From assembly GCF_000283155.1 (NCBI RefSeq), contig NW_004454163.1, positions 28,159,395 to 28,223,394 of the forward strand: a stretch of DNA of 64,000 nt, given 5' to 3'. A program made the position numbers and the translations under genes. This document shows positions 11,587 to 23,182 of this stretch, piece by piece. Every line of letters begins with the position of its first letter. Within the stretch, counting starts at the first letter, position 1. Under the pieces are notes generated by a model. That model searched no databases and was not told the origin of the DNA. It was given only the letters and a program-made list of their open reading frames with translations. The DNA is from Ceratotherium simum simum (lineage: Eukaryota > Chordata > Mammalia > Perissodactyla > Rhinocerotidae).

Positions 11587-11656
11587 AATATATGTCTCTT
11601 CTATGAGCAACCCAGTTTGTGGTACTTTGTTATGGCAGCCCTAGCAATCTAATCCA
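11587..11656 (+). mobile_element. MLT1 LTR, right end (continuation)
   Basis: After the duplicated target, the LTR end follows: 'gagcaacccagtttgtggtactttgttatggcagccctagcaatctaatcca'. This is the expected MLT1 3' terminus (..gtggtactttgttacggcagccctagcaaactaataca) and joins directly to the part that stops at 11345. Confidence 0.9.
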
Positions 11657-12277
11657 CAATCCTACACCTGCAGTGCCACAGAATTCATGTAAGACACGCA
11701 CAGGGGCAGATTGCACAAGGTACAGATCACAGTGCAAGAGGTTAAAGAGCAGAACAAGGCCAAAATAAGAGTGCACACCTTCCCAAGGTTATACATAAAG
11801 GTGGCAGCTGTTATGTTACTGAATACATTTGGGACAACTAACCTTGAGGGATAACGATTATACATTTTCATAAAAGTGACCTCAGAGACTGAGAATGTTC
11901 AACAAATGATCAGGATTTTGATACTAGGAATTAGTATCTAATACAGCTAGCACAATACGATCAAGGTAGACAAAAGACAGCAGAATTTGAAAGTGAAGAG
12001 AAATGGAACAGAGACCAGACAATCTTTGTAGAGTCTTGTTGTATATGCGATGCTTGAGTTAACTGCATAGTTCTCATTTCATTCACGTGCCTTCAGTCTT
12101 TGTTAACTGACGCTTTGTTAGTCATTCATAGAATCCTAAGTTCAAGTAGTTGGAGGTAATCTGGAAACCTGGACCCCATCCACTTTGGGAGCCACAATTC
12201 TGAAGCCCCAGATGGGCAGTACTGGGCAAGAGCCCCTCCCCACTCACAGGTGGTTTTGTCTCCCCGCCCTCATTGTT
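11657..12277. other. Unassigned sequence
   Basis: No repeat, exon or RNA gene was recognised. Confidence 0.45.
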
Positions 12278-12893
12278 TTCTTTGTATATATTAAGGCATA
12301 AATTACATACAGTAAAATTCATCTTTTTAGGTGTACAGTTCTGCAAGATTTGATAAATGTATACAAACTACCATCACAATCAAGATATAGTACAGTCCCA
12401 TCACCCCCAAATCCTCCAATACCCCTTTAGTTAACCCCTTCCCCTCCAGCCCCAAGCAATCATTGATCTCTTTTCTCTTCCTATAACTCTGCCTTTTCAC
12501 GAGTGACCTATAAATGGAATCATACAGGAGGTTACAGCATTTTTGCCTTTGGCTTTTTCCACTTAGCATAATGCATCTGAGATCCATTCATATTCCTGCA
12601 TGCATCAGTAGTTCATCTCTTCATTGCTGAGTAGTATTCCATGGTACGGACACATCACAGCTTTATGCCTTTCCCTGATGAAAGCCATTTGGCTTGTTTC
12701 CAGTTTTCGGAGATTACAACTAAAGCCACTTTAAACATTTGTACACATTTTTGTGTGAACACAAGTTTTCATTTCACTTGGGTCAATACTCAGGAGTGGA
12801 ATTTCTGGTTCATATGATGAATGTATGTTTAACTTTAAGAAAACGTCAAACTGTTTTCCAAGATGACTGTACCATCCAGATGGTTGTTTTTAA
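12278..12893 (-). repeat. L1 3' end, antisense, 5'-truncated
   Basis: Antisense L1 order: 'ggcataaattacatacagtaaaattcatc', 'gatttgataaatgtatacaaactaccatcacaatcaagata', 'ccccttcccctccagccccaagcaatcattgatct', 'ataaatggaatcatacagg', 'tttttccacttagcataatgcatctgagatccattcat', 'gctgagtagtattccatggta', 'ttggcttgtttccagttttcgg', 'cacttgggtcaatactcaggagtggaatttctgg'. This covers the 3' UTR and the last part of the ORF2 region of an L1M-age copy. Confidence 0.9.
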
Positions 12894-14735
12894 AGTAGCT
12901 TTGTTTTAAAACTACATGGGCTCCACATTACACTTGACATTCAGGAAAAGATTAAAGGAAATAAGTAAATGTGTTTTTGCCAGTGAGCAGCTTCATTAGA
13001 AACATCCATTTTCAATGGGGTAGATGTCTAAGACCTACCAAAAACCTTGCTATTTGTGACTAAGGCAAAACACAGAGCAAAACTGTGAGGGGACAGAGGT
13101 ATAAGTGAAGACTAAAAGCTACTTCTTTCTGCCTCTATTTTGCTTCTGATTCAATGTGGGATTAAATCGCTTTTGCCCTCTCCCTTGCAGTGATGAGCTG
13201 TGTGTAGAGCCAGGACGCAGTTTCTTCCCTGCCGTTCTGTCTACTCATCCTCCCATCATGGCACCTCATCAAGGCTTCTGTGTTGTGCCAAACAAATTAA
13301 CAATCACTGCAAAAGTACTGAGGAGGTGAAATGAACCTGTTTGTTCCACGTGTGTGTGTCTCTCACCAGACTGCATCTTCCCCTGAGATTGGTCTGCCGT
13401 CTTTTGAAGCGAGGATGCCAGCAAGTCTGCAGAGTGGGTTCTGCTTACCTGAAAGAGATCTTTTTTCCTGCCTTTTTTCTCTCTGAACTTGATGCCAGTC
13501 GCAGATGTGCCTCTATGCACAGGACCAAGAGAAATCCTGGTAGTAAGTCTGAAGGCCAGCTGGCTCACACATAAAGGAAATCCAATACCCTAGTTCCTTC
13601 TCTGAAGGGTCCTCGTACAAACCTGTGTTTGTGGGGAAGCAGGAGCATCTGCGAGTATTTAGATATCCTGGATCTGGACATAGATGGGAAAGGGATGGCG
13701 GAGTTTGAGAAACGCATGAACATTAACCACACACTTGCGCCAACGCACACTTAGGGAGAGAGGAGTTTATGGGGTCACTGGGGCGACAGCTCTATCTGAG
13801 AGGCTGCTTTCAGTCTCCAGGCAACGGCTCCAGCTGGAGCTGGTTTTCTCGCCAACAAAAGTCTGGCAGCGCAGTGGGAGTTGGAAGATTAATTTAATAA
13901 AAGGAAAACCCCCTGGAAAGACACGGGGGACTCGCTTAAGCTGCCCCGATTGACAGCACTTCTCTTATTGCCCAAGTTCTAAAGCTAAATCTTCAGAAAG
14001 TCTACCCCAGATGTCTTAGATCACATTTGATGAAAATATGCTCAAGTCTGTTTGCCACATAGAAAGATGTGTTAATAAGATTTGTGGACTTTTAAGAATT
14101 CTATAAGTATCTAAGAATAAACGAGCGCATAAGTTATATAGTATACAAACCTGTGCCCACACACATCCTATATCTTATTGGGAAAACACGCAACAAAGAC
14201 AGGAGCTGTAGAGTTACTGTATCAAATTAATTTTGAACAGATGTAAAGAGAAAAAAGTCAACAATGTGATTTATTTGACTGAAGTGGTGACACAGCAAAG
14301 AGCCAATCTCCAGAGCTGAAATAGGCTTAAATAGACGATGCTTGCCTTTATTAAGAACAAGAAGAAAATCACAATACAAACATGGAGGTTGGTCATGTTG
14401 CCAGCTTCAAGACATTAATTTCAGCCTCATTGATTGGTCTAATCACTAGACTCTCAGAGACAGAATATTAGAGGATTTCTTATTCAACTTCTCTCAAAAC
14501 ACAAGAATCCCCTTGACAAAAGCCTGACAGATGATTCATCTTTTTTGACAACTTTTGAATCTTTTTTGACAACTGCTATAACCGTACATCTCGCAAATAC
14601 ACTTATTAGCCTCTTGATTTGTTAAAATCAGCTAGACAAGCAAAAGGAAACAGAACAGGAAGATGAAATAAGCAACACTTTACAGTTCCATAAATGTACA
14701 AATAAGACTAGCATCTGATAAACATTTCCCAAGAA
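12894..14735. other. Unassigned, mostly unique sequence
   Basis: About 1.8 kb without a recognised repeat. A small direct repeat of ATCTTTTTTGACAACT occurs at 14538-14553 and 14559-14574 (period 21). Overlapping open frames of 77 and 99 codons at 13269-13574 lie on opposite strands and look like chance. Confidence 0.45.
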
Positions 14736-14900
14736 CAGCTGTCTCAACCTCAGCTGCTCACTGGAATCCCACGGGAATCAAAAAAAAGATGGGATTCCTG
14801 CGTCCCACTCGCAGAGATGTTAATTCAAACACTGTGGTGTGTCGCCTGGACACCGGGTGCTTAAAAAGCTCCTCTCTTAATGCACCGCAGAAGTTGAACA
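14736..14900 (+). mobile_element. MER5A-type hAT-Charlie MITE
   Basis: It begins CAGCTGTCTCAACCTCAGCT, then 'gctcactggaatccca', 'gatgttaattcaaacactgtggtg', 'gggtgcttaaaaagctcctc', and ends 'aatgcaccgcagaagttgaaca'. This is the MER5A layout with diverged terminal inverted repeats (..tctcaaccttggctgcac..gtgcagccaaggttgaga..). Confidence 0.7.
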
Positions 14901-16144
14901 TTATCATCATTATTGTGGTTCCAGTCAAGGACAATTTTAATTGAATCACCGTTCATAACACGTTTGCCCACATTGTGACAAAGTAACTCCACCATTGAGA
15001 ATACTTAATTCTAGAGGACCCTCATTGTTCCCCACATTGTGTGTGATGGTGTCCACCTGCCTGGAGCATGCCTACAGAGGAAGTATTTGGGCTCTTACTG
15101 CATTAGCACCCCTCTCAGTGAGATCTGCCCGGACTCTCCCTGAACAGCAAGGTTTTATTCCCTGTCCAGGTCACACACTGACCTAGCTCTCCCCTGAGCA
15201 CGCCTTCAGTGTGCTGAGCTACCAGCATCCGCCTTCACTGCCTTTACTAGAACAACTGGTGACGCTGAGCATACGAAGAGGAAAAAGATGCCGCCGGGAT
15301 CTGAAGACAGGAGAATAACAACATAAAAAAAGAAATTCCTGAAGCTCCTCATTTTCCATAATTCAAGGAGAGTAAATCACATCTCATTTGAATAGAACTT
15401 ATTTTCCAAGGAAAACCCTTTGGGTGAAGCCAGTTGTTGGTCTAGTACAGAAAGTCTTCGAGTTAGAAAAACCTGGAAATAATTTAGTTCCACATTTTCA
15501 CCTATGATAGGCCATGGTGTCCCAAACTGTAGGGACTCGTCCAAGGTACGGGGATGAGGGCCCTCTGACTCAGTCTGTGCTTTTCCATCAGACTATTTAC
15601 TTGCTTCCAACTTCTAGTCCTTGCTGCGATGCTGTGCGATCAGTTAGGGACCAGAGAACACTGAAGCGTCTGCTACGTGCTGGCCAGACTCAGGGCCTGA
15701 CCACGATTTAATCCGCCTCTGCGTGCGTTTCACCTGAGGCTGCCTTAGGGCAGATGAGAAAAGGCACCAGAGCTCTGCGCTATTTCCTTTGGTTAGTTTT
15801 ATTTATTTCCTTTAATTTGAGCAACAGTGCCAACATATTTGAAACCCAAGTGACAACCTTTCATACTGTGCTAAACACTGAGAAGGAGCCAAGCAGAATA
15901 TACGTCGACAGGAGAAATATAAACTTACTTGACAGGCTTTCTAGTTCTTGTGGAATATGTTCAAGGCACTCCCACTCGTGTCTCCTCAACTTTCTTGAAA
16001 AGAAAAGCCCCAAAGTAACCGATTTTCGATAGTAGGAGTAAGAGTTATGCCAAAGGGTAACTAACAGCCCCCAGCTTGGACGTACCCAGATTCACTGGGT
16101 TACAAAGCACACTGTCTTCCTATGCTTAGAAATGTCCCATGGTT
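14901..16144. other. Unassigned sequence
   Basis: No gene was found. A weak MIR-like segment may lie near 15490-15600 ('cattttcacctatgatagg..actcgtccaaggtacgg'). A 92-codon frame at 15754-16032 shows no domain. Confidence 0.4.
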
Positions 16145-16368
16145 GCTACCATTTGGGGCATTTCGACCTCAATACTGATATTTGGGGCCAGATACTTCCT
16201 TGTTGGGGGGCAGGGAGGGAGGGTGTCCCATGCATTGTAGGTAATTTAGCAGCACCCCTGGTCTCTACCCATTAGATGCCAGTAGCACCCACTCTCCATT
16301 GTGACAACCAAAAATGTGTCCAGACATTGCTACAAGTCCCCACCACCCAGTTGAGAACCATTGCACTC
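16145..16368 (+). mobile_element. hAT-Charlie MITE (MER1 group), right part
   Basis: The run 'gtgtcccatgcattgtaggtaatttagcagcacccctggtctctacccattagatgccagtagcacc' is a well-known Charlie-derived segment (quoted in pieces of it: GTGTCCCATGCATTGTAGGT and ATTAGATGCCAGTAGCACCC). It is followed by 'gtgacaaccaaaaatgtgtccagacattgc' and the terminal 'cagttgagaaccattgcac'. Confidence 0.8.
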
Positions 16369-16429
16369 AAGTGTCTTATCCAACCCCATCTGCAGTGCAT
16401 TTAACGTTTTGGGTTTTCTACCTTATTTT

Positions 16430-16500
16430 ATTGCTAATAATAATAACCCTCCTTGTCACATGTGCTAAGCATGAAGATTAAATGAGACAGTGAGGAAAAT
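16430..16500 (+). repeat. MIR fragment, sense (probable)
   Basis: The segment 'taataataataaccctccttgtcac..gaagattaaatgagacagtgag' matches the MIR stretch 'aataataatagtacctacctca..aggattaaatgagataatg'. It is short and diverged. Confidence 0.45.
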
Positions 16501-16524
16501 TAGGGGTAATTACTTGACCCTAAC

Positions 16525-16740
16525 ACACCTTTCAGGTTCAGGGCTCCCCTTCCTCTCACAAAACCTCTGCACCCACTTAACTGGCCTGCCTCTGCTCCTC
16601 TTGCTATGCACTTCCCTTGTCTCCACCAAAACAAATCCTACCCATCCTTTAAGGTCCAAGTCAAAGGCAACTTTGCCATGAGGCCTTTCTTCACCATCTC
16701 TCCTTCCTTTAACTTTCTTATACTTTCTGCTGAACTTACA
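16525..16740 (+). repeat. L2 LINE fragment, sense
   Basis: The segment 'cctctgctcctcttgctatgcacttcccttgtctccaccaaaacaaatcctacccatcctttaaggtccaagtcaaaggcaactttgccatgaggcctttcttcacc' follows the L2 terminal ORF2 and 3' region (..tcctactcatccttcaagactcagctcaagtgtcacctcctccaggaagccttccctgacc..). Confidence 0.8.
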
Positions 16741-17566
16741 CTCTCGTGAAAAACAAAAAAGAAAGCAGGCTATGTCATGACCCAATACAATGCAGGCTCC
16801 ATTGACTTTCCATTAGAGGATCTTAGGGCATTATAACTCAGAGCCTATGTGGCTTTACTCAGCTGGGCAGGTACCAGCCTTATTGTAATCACCAGACGAC
16901 TGCTAATGCCACGTTATTTGATAAGAAAAGGCTGGAATTTAAATATGTTTTGTGCAAACAGACCTTGAGAGTTGGTTTGGAGGCTCTCAGGGGAGACTGA
17001 GGCAAGACGGACTCTTTGCTTAAGAAGCCAGGCTGTTCTCAGCACCATGGATGCCGTGGAGCCGTGAGGGAGGAAGGGGGCACCTGCTGAGCCACAGAGC
17101 AGCAAGGTCAGCCCCCAACAACCAAGGGGTGGCCAACAGCGCTGTAGCCAGACATCCCCACACTCACGGCCTGGATTAGGACTCTCCTCAGGCTTATTTT
17201 CTATCCTGTTCATCAGAGAAAGTGAATTCTCTTTTACAACCAAGTAAAAACTAATACTAAACTTGCTAGCTGTAAAGTGGCTATGTATTTTTATAAAAGG
17301 GAGAAGTCAAGCATTAAAGGGCACACTAACCATTTTTTAGGCTAAATTTTAACCCTGTGTTGGGTTTATCACTTGAACTCAGCACACAGGTGAGTTCTTC
17401 CAATAAAGTATCTTTACTAATTTGAAATTTATGCTTTCAACTTTAATTCTAAGTCCACGTGAAAAAATAAAATACATGAAGAACTTTTCCTAAACTTACT
17501 AAAGATAAAATTTGAGGTTCTCACGGATAAAAGGCAACTTCAAGGCAACTCTCTAGCTGTCCATTT
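16741..17566. other. Unassigned sequence
   Basis: No repeat or exon was recognised. A 109-codon minus-strand frame at 16914-17243 has no visible domain. Confidence 0.45.
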
Positions 17567-17583
17567 GAATGCTCACTCTTTCT

Positions 17584-17783
17584 TTTCTTTTTTTTTCCTT
17601 TTTCTCCCCAAAGCTCCAGTAGATAGTTGTATGTCATAGCTGCACATCCTTCTAGTTGCTGTATGTGGGATGCCGCCTCAGCATGGCCGGACAAGTGATG
17701 CGTCGGTGCGCGCCCGGGATCCGAACCCAGGCCGCCAGCAGCGGAGCGTGCGCACTTAACCAACAAGCCACGGGGCCGGCCCC
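17584..17783 (-). mobile_element. ERE1 SINE, antisense
   Basis: From the left: a T-rich tail, 'ccccaaagctccagtagatagttgtatgtcat', 'gctgtatgtgggatgccgcctcagcatggccgg', the antisense B box GGATCCGAACC, 'gcgcacttaaccaacaagccacggggccggcccc'. The target-site duplication is AATGCTCACTCTTTCT on both sides (17568-17583 and 17785-17800, identical). The 'catgctgaggc(g)gc' version of the body groups it with the copies at 23183 and 47261. Confidence 0.93.
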
Positions 17784-17800
17784 AAATGCTCACTCTTTCT

Positions 17801-18225
17801 GAAATTTCTTCATATCTAACCAAACTTGTCTCCCGTAGGGGTAGAGGGAAAAACTGTCCCCAGATGAGAATCACAGGAAGACGAGAATGTGCTCTCTCCT
17901 TTGGTTTGGTTTTTCATTATCCATCAAACAGCCAATGCCTTTTCTAAAGAGCCAGGTAACAAATTTCCCTTGGGATTTCCCGCGGCTGGGGCGGGAGGGG
18001 GGGGCGGACAGGGGTCTCTCCTATAAATAACAGCCAAAAGCCTCGCTCCCTCACTGCTCTTTGTGTGTCTTGGACTACTGAGTTGAAACAGAGATCTTCT
18101 CACACAGAGAAGGACCAATTTTTGGTCCCAAGTGTGCGACTGGCCTCCTGCTCCTCTGGAACCTTCAAACAAGCTCAGAGCCCTCTGTACATAGCCTGAG
18201 AGAATCCACTCCAGAGACAACTTGG
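17801..18225. other. Unassigned sequence
   Basis: No repeat or exon was recognised. A short G-run (GGGGCGGGAGGGGGGGGCGG region, 17988-18007) stands out in otherwise ordinary sequence. Confidence 0.45.
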
Positions 18226-18720
18226 ATTCTATTACTCTCCTGCTTAAGATCAGCACGTTAATGGTTTCCTATCACTGCAAGGCAAGGGATCAAAACAACA
18301 CACACATTCTGCCCTCTGCCTGTCTTGCATGTTCCTTCTACCACAGGGCCTTTCAACATGCTGTTCCCTCCACATAGGACACCCCTACTCACTCTTCATG
18401 TCTCATCAATGTCACCCCTCCAGGAAACCTTCTCTGATGCTCACTCCACTCTCGGTACCCAAGTATTTCTTGTCAATACTCTCATCCCCAGTAACCTTCT
18501 TCCTAGCACTTCCCACAATGGTAATTTTACACTTATTTGGTGATTATTTGATTATTATTTGCCCCTAACCTACACACTCCTGAAAACAAGGAGCCACATG
18601 GATCATGTTGGGAACAAAGACCATGTTGGGTTTTGCTACAACTAAATCCCCAACGCCAAGCTCAGAGCCTAACACATCCTGGAAGCTCAGAAAATAACTG
18701 GTGGATGAGTGAACCCTGAT
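18226..18720 (+). repeat. L2 LINE 3' end, sense
   Basis: L2 order is clear: 'ctcctgcttaagatcagca..aatggtttcctatcactgcaaggcaagggatcaaaa', 'tgcatgttccttctaccacagggcctttcaacatgctgttccctccacataggacacccctactcactcttcatgtctcatcaatgtcacccctccaggaaaccttctctgatg', then the 3' end 'tcctgaaaacaaggagccaca..aaatccccaacgcca..gctcagagcctaacac..ggatgagtgaa'. The C-terminal ORF2 region and tail are present, with many stops. Confidence 0.88.
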
Positions 18721-20264
18721 TCAAATCCAGGAAAATTTGCAGACAACCACTCTCAGACACCTCAAACTCTAGCTTCCCTGATCACAGGTGGAAAAGTGGC
18801 AAAATGTCTTATTTTGTTAAGTATCAGCAAAACAACTTTTTAGCTATCATAAACCCACCGGGAGGTAAAACTATAAATAAACACTGAACATGCCTGGCAC
18901 CTTAATCCACTCCTCACCTAGTATCACATTCCTCATTGTGTGTGTCATGCACATACCTTTTTGTTAGGTTTGTACAAACAGCTTACACCAGACACGTAGG
19001 CATCAACATTCTTTAAAACTTGGGGCAGCAGGAGTCGCTTACTAAAAGCAGCACACACTATTTAGGTAATTATATCTTAACCACACACGTGTATTTCAAC
19101 TACTACTTCTAATCCCACTGCCATGATTCTGAATGTACAGCAATAAAATTTTAGGTAAGAGGAGTAAACTTTGAGTCTTGAAAAGTATTTGCTACAAAGT
19201 TGATATCAAAATGAAGGAAATTCTGTCTCTCCCTCAATATTGACCTTTTAGTAATAAGCAACTCAAAATTTGATATGCTTTTTTATATCTAAAATGGCAC
19301 ACAAAAATTAATTTTGTGGAAAAGGAAGTGCTCACCCTAACTTTAGAGTAATGTTCTACTTCAATCATAAATGGTTTATTATTATAGTTTAGAGTCCAAC
19401 AAAAAACCAGAAAGTTTACAAAGAAAACTCACATGATAGTCATTGGTAAGAAGAGGGACTAAGCTCTGAATCCTCCTCCTTCCATTGAAAACATTCAGGG
19501 AGGCTAGATAGCATATAAATATTGGGGGTGGGGGGGTGGCAGGGGAGTCAAATCTATATGAGCGCACTTGAAAACTAAGAAAATCTCCATGTCTGGGAAT
19601 GGAGAGAAAAGCATAGTGGTGAGTGGTCCATGGAAAGTGGTCCCCCCTAGATTTAGGAAATGCAGCCAAGCATGCCTCACAAGCATGCTGTGGGGTATGA
19701 CCAGAACCAAACTTCCTAGGGGAAGTGATGGGCTTGCACTAGGATGACATTAGGCCTAAAATGCTTCTGCACCAAATCCTAGATATGTTCAGAAATGCAA
19801 TATTCTCCTATGACCAAGGAGGAAAGAGCATCAGCTATGTTAAGGAGAACTTGCCCAGCACTGCAAGTGAGTGCAGCATCCGGAATAGATCTCTTTTTGA
19901 GTGGCAAACCATACACTTTACAGAAGTTCAAGACCTGTTCATTGCTTTGCAACCCTAGTGGACAGGCTGAGACAACCATGAGAGCACATAAGATGAGTTC
20001 ACATAAAAGTTACAAAGCTTAGCAGGAAACCCAATAAGATACATGTGGCAGACACAACAAAGGGTGAATTCAGCTGATGAAACATGATGAGAAAGAAATA
20101 ACAAAGCATTCTGAAATGGACTTGAAAATAAAGTATTCTTTATTCTTAAAGAGAAAAAATAGCAAGCTTCCAATGAGTCTGGAGATTAGAAAAAACAAAA
20201 GGCAGATATGAAACAGAAGCAAATGTAAACTTTGAACACAGTTAAACAGACATTCATTTAAATA
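18721..20264. other. Unassigned sequence
   Basis: About 1.5 kb with no recognised repeat or exon. A G-run (about 19525-19540, GGGGGTGGGGGGGTGG) is the only simple-sequence feature. Confidence 0.45.
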
Positions 20265-20756
20265 AAAAAATAGATATTCATTTCATCTGAAATAACTTGG
20301 TGAACTGGAAAAACTGAAGATGGCTTCACTGACAAATTCTACCAAATACGGACAGAATAATTTCAATTTTACAAACTCTTACAGAGTATAGGAAAAAGAT
20401 AAACTTCCCAATTCACTTTATAAACCTTAATAACAAAGCCCAGTAAGGAAAGTATAAGAAAAGAAGCTAATCTCAGTCATGAACATCACTGTGAAAATCA
20501 AAACTAAATATTAGCATTCCAAACACAGCAACAACTACAAGGAATAATATGTTATGACCAGTTTGTATTATTTCGGGAATGGTAGTTTGTCATAACATTG
20601 GAAACAATGAATATAACTGGGTACATTAACACATTAAAGAAGAAAATTATATAATCATCCCAATGGATGCCAAAAAAACATTTGAGCATCAACACTCGTG
20701 TATGTAAAATCTTTCCGCAAACTAGGATTTGAAGAGAATTGCTTTAATCTGACTGT
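20265..20756 (+). repeat. Old L1 ORF2 fragment, copy 1, left part
   Basis: L1 ORF2 nucleotide landmarks in sense order: 'actgacaaattctaccaaa', 'aaactcttacagagtatagg', 'aaagcccagtaaggaaagtataagaaaagaagctaatctcagtcatgaaca', 'aaatattagcattccaaacacagc', 'cacattaaagaagaaaattatataatcatcccaatggatgcc'. These are reverse-transcriptase domain segments in a badly decayed copy. Confidence 0.75.
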
Positions 20757-21003
20757 ATTAGTCAGAACAGGATATGCCATAGGAACTAACAAACTCAACA
20801 TTTTTGGTAGCATAACACATTAAAGTATATTTCTTGCTCACAAAAAATCTGCTTACGGTCTATAGGAATTTCAAGGCAGTTCTCTTCCAAGAAGTGACTC
20901 AGATCTAGGATGGGTCTGCCTTATGGCTCTTCTCATTTCCATTCAGCGTTCTCCTGCAAGTCTCAGTCTGCTACTGAGTTAGGCAAGAAATAAAAGATGT
21001 GAG
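20757..21003 (-). mobile_element. LTR-like insertion inside L1 copy 1
   Basis: The sequence 'tgtattagtcagaacaggatatgcc..aactaacaa..gtatatttcttgctcac' is the antisense 3' end pattern of a common eutherian LTR-like repeat. The L1 ORF2 resumes after 21003, so it is an insertion into L1. Sense strand is inferred from the TTTATT-type reversed polyadenylation region. Confidence 0.5.
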
Positions 21004-21432
21004 GATTGAAAAAGAAATAAAACTTTTCTTAATTGTCGAAAAGATTACAAAACAAAATCTGAAAGAATCTTCAGATTAATTTCTAGCATAAGGAATTTAT
21101 CAAGTTTGCTAGATATAAATTTATAATTGAAATCAACTTTACTAAAGAGGTAAAAAAATTAAATTTTTTAAAGATCATTTTTAATAGCATTAAAATGTCA
21201 AGTAACTAGCAATAAATTGAAGAAAAAAACTCTACAAAGAAAATACAAAACTGAGATATGCTAAAGAAGGCTAAAAGAAATGAGCTCATAATAATGAGCT
21301 GGAAGATATAAAGATGTCAGTTCTCAAATTCATATATAGATTTAATGAAATCCTAACAGATTTTTTTGGTGGAATTTGACAATGTTTCTGAAATTTATAT
21401 AGAACACCAAAGGGCCAAGCATAGCCAAGATT
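21004..21432 (+). repeat. Old L1 ORF2 fragment, copy 1, right part
   Basis: ORF2 continues: 'tttgctagatataaat', 'aacttt..agaggtaaaaaaatt', 'aatagcattaaaatgtcaagtaactagcaataaattg', 'tctacaaagaaaatacaaaactgagatatgctaaag', 'gatgtcagttctcaaattcatatatagatttaatgaaatcctaacag', 'tttatatagaacaccaaagggcc'. It stops abruptly at a junction with antisense L1 sequence. Confidence 0.8.
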
Positions 21433-21690
21433 ACCTTTTTTTTGAGGTATGACATATATACAGTAAAGTCTATACTTTGCATTAATCTAAATGTACAGCC
21501 CAAATATTTTCTACATGCAGATCTCATGTAACCACCGCTCAGATTTAGATGTAAACGTTTCCAGCACTTAGTAAGGCTTCTTTGTGCCCTTTTCACATTA
21601 TAATCCCCTACCAAGAGGTAATCATAATCCTGACTTCAAGCACTATTGATTAGCTTTGTCTAATCGTGATCCTCATATAACTGGAACCAG
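21433..21690 (-). repeat. L1 3' UTR fragment, antisense
   Basis: The order 'ttttttgaggtatgacatatatacagtaaa', 'taatctaaatgtacagcc', 'gtaaccaccgctcagattta', 'cctaccaagaggtaatcataatcctgacttcaagcac', 'tgattagctttgtctaatcgtgatcctcatataactgg' is the antisense L1 3' region (..caggcaaccactgatctg..ttagtttgcat..ataaatggaatcat..). It is a different insertion from the flanking sense L1 copies. Confidence 0.7.
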
Positions 21691-22440
21691 GCAGCAAGTT
21701 CTAAGTGGTTTAAAACATGTGAAGAACAACAGGCAATTTTTCTACCAGACAGCAAGAAGTACTTTTCTGCTTGGTTCTGGTGTGCTCCTCTGGCTAGGAT
21801 ACTGCAGTACATGGTAGTTCTAGCAATGGGTACAAGCAATGGCAGCATGCTGCTTCTCTAGCATCAGGTCCTGCAGTGATCTGCTTCTCAGCACCAAGCT
21901 CCTGAGGCACTAAGCGACCATCAGTGCCCAGCATCCATCATCTTCCCGCAGCATCCCCTCCAGAAGCTGTGCAGTAGAAGGCCACCTGTGAGGCACCTTA
22001 GAAACATTTCCCTGATACCTCCTCACGACGCTTTGCAGCAGAGTGCTCCTAGCAAGGAACCGCCCCCCCCCACTACCTTCTTGGGGTGACTTTGCAGTGA
22101 TTTCCAAGGTATGGTGCTTCCTGATGGATGACTTCCCCCAGGACTCCAGAGGGAGGATTTCCAGCAAGTTCTACTGGTACAGCATCTTAGCAACTTGTCC
22201 ACCACCCACTGAGCCACAGCCATGCCCTTTTCAGCAAGGTCTGCATCTCACCTTAGGGGAGCCTGGAGACAGACTGCTCAGGGAAGAGAGCCCCGCTTCT
22301 ATCTCAGCCCTAGGTCTAGCAGCTACTCCTTCTGTTGTCAATTTGCAAACCTATATGAAACGTCTAATTTTCTAGGAAAGTACAGTTCATCAACATGGAC
22401 CACATGAGTGATACAAAGCTTAAACAGACCAATTTCATAT
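21691..22440. other. Unclassified block between L1 pieces
   Basis: About 750 bp of moderate GC, flanked by L1 on both sides, and not L1-like. No LTR ends, SINE body or protein domain were recognised. Open frames on both strands (85 codons minus at 21910-22167, 110 codons plus at 22043-22375) overlap and look like chance. It could be a diverged LTR or unique DNA. Confidence 0.35.
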
Positions 22441-23182
22441 AAGAAATCGAGAAAGTTACCCTTCACAAAATGGTTTTACTGAGGTATGCTACCAAACCAT
22501 TAAAGACCAGATAGGCTATTTATCTAACATTGGACCTATCATTGACAGCCCCCCAAAAAAGAGTGTAAGAAGACTGATATAAAATTCCAAAAGAGAAGAG
22601 CAAATAGAATCTAACATCTCATTAAAAAATAATATACCATGGCCAACTGTATTTAGGAAATCCCAACTGGAATATACTTCAGGAATGCATGTTAGGTTCA
22701 ATAGTAGAAAATGCATCAATAAACATATCTTAACAGATCTAGGAAGAAGAACCATAAAATTATTTCTATAATGCTAAAAAAAAAGTACGACAAAATTCAA
22801 CACCCATTCTTGATTTAAACACACACACATGTACACATGCACACTCAAGAAAATAGGAATTGGTGGATATATACCTTAGTCCTAAAGCCAGCATCTTACT
22901 TATTTGCTATTCTTAACTGAGAAACTTTAGAGGCATTTCCACCATGGTCAGGAACAAAATACAGATGTTATCTCCACTACTATTTAACCTTATTCCATTG
23001 AGTCAACTGAGACAAGAGAAATCAATTAGAGGCATAAAAATTGAAAAAGAAAGAAAATTCTATGTGCAGATGATATGATAGGATACCTAGAAAGACTAAG
23101 AGAAACAATGAAAAAATCTCTCCACAGTAAAAGAATTTACTAAGGTAGCATGTAACGTAGCAACATAGAAGATATAATACTT
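22441..23182 (+). repeat. Old L1 ORF2, copy 2, left part
   Basis: A second sense L1: 'catggccaactgtatttagg', 'ttcaggaatgcatgttaggttcaatagtagaaaatgcatcaat', 'aaagtacgacaaaattcaacacccattc', 'aggaattggtggatatataccttagtcctaaagcc', 'atggtcaggaacaaaatacagatgttatctccactactatttaac' and 'tctatgtgcagatgatatgat'. The last phrase is the reverse-transcriptase active-site (ADD-type) region, here frameshifted. It restarts at a more 5' ORF2 position than copy 1 reached, so it is an independent insertion. Confidence 0.85.
23167..23182. repeat. Target-site duplication of ERE1, left copy
   Basis: AGAAGATATAATACTT here is repeated as AGAAGATAAAATACTT at 23398-23413, 15 of 16 identical. Confidence 0.92.

Noticed and set aside
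17521..17874. A peptide pattern (GxxxCGLVVKCAR..GSDPG..SHIQxLEGCAA) recurring in open frames near 17.6, 23.2, 30.4, 35.2 and 47.4 kb, which looks like a gene family.
   Set aside because: Every instance is a translation of the ERE1 SINE body. The repetition comes from the SINE, not from a protein.
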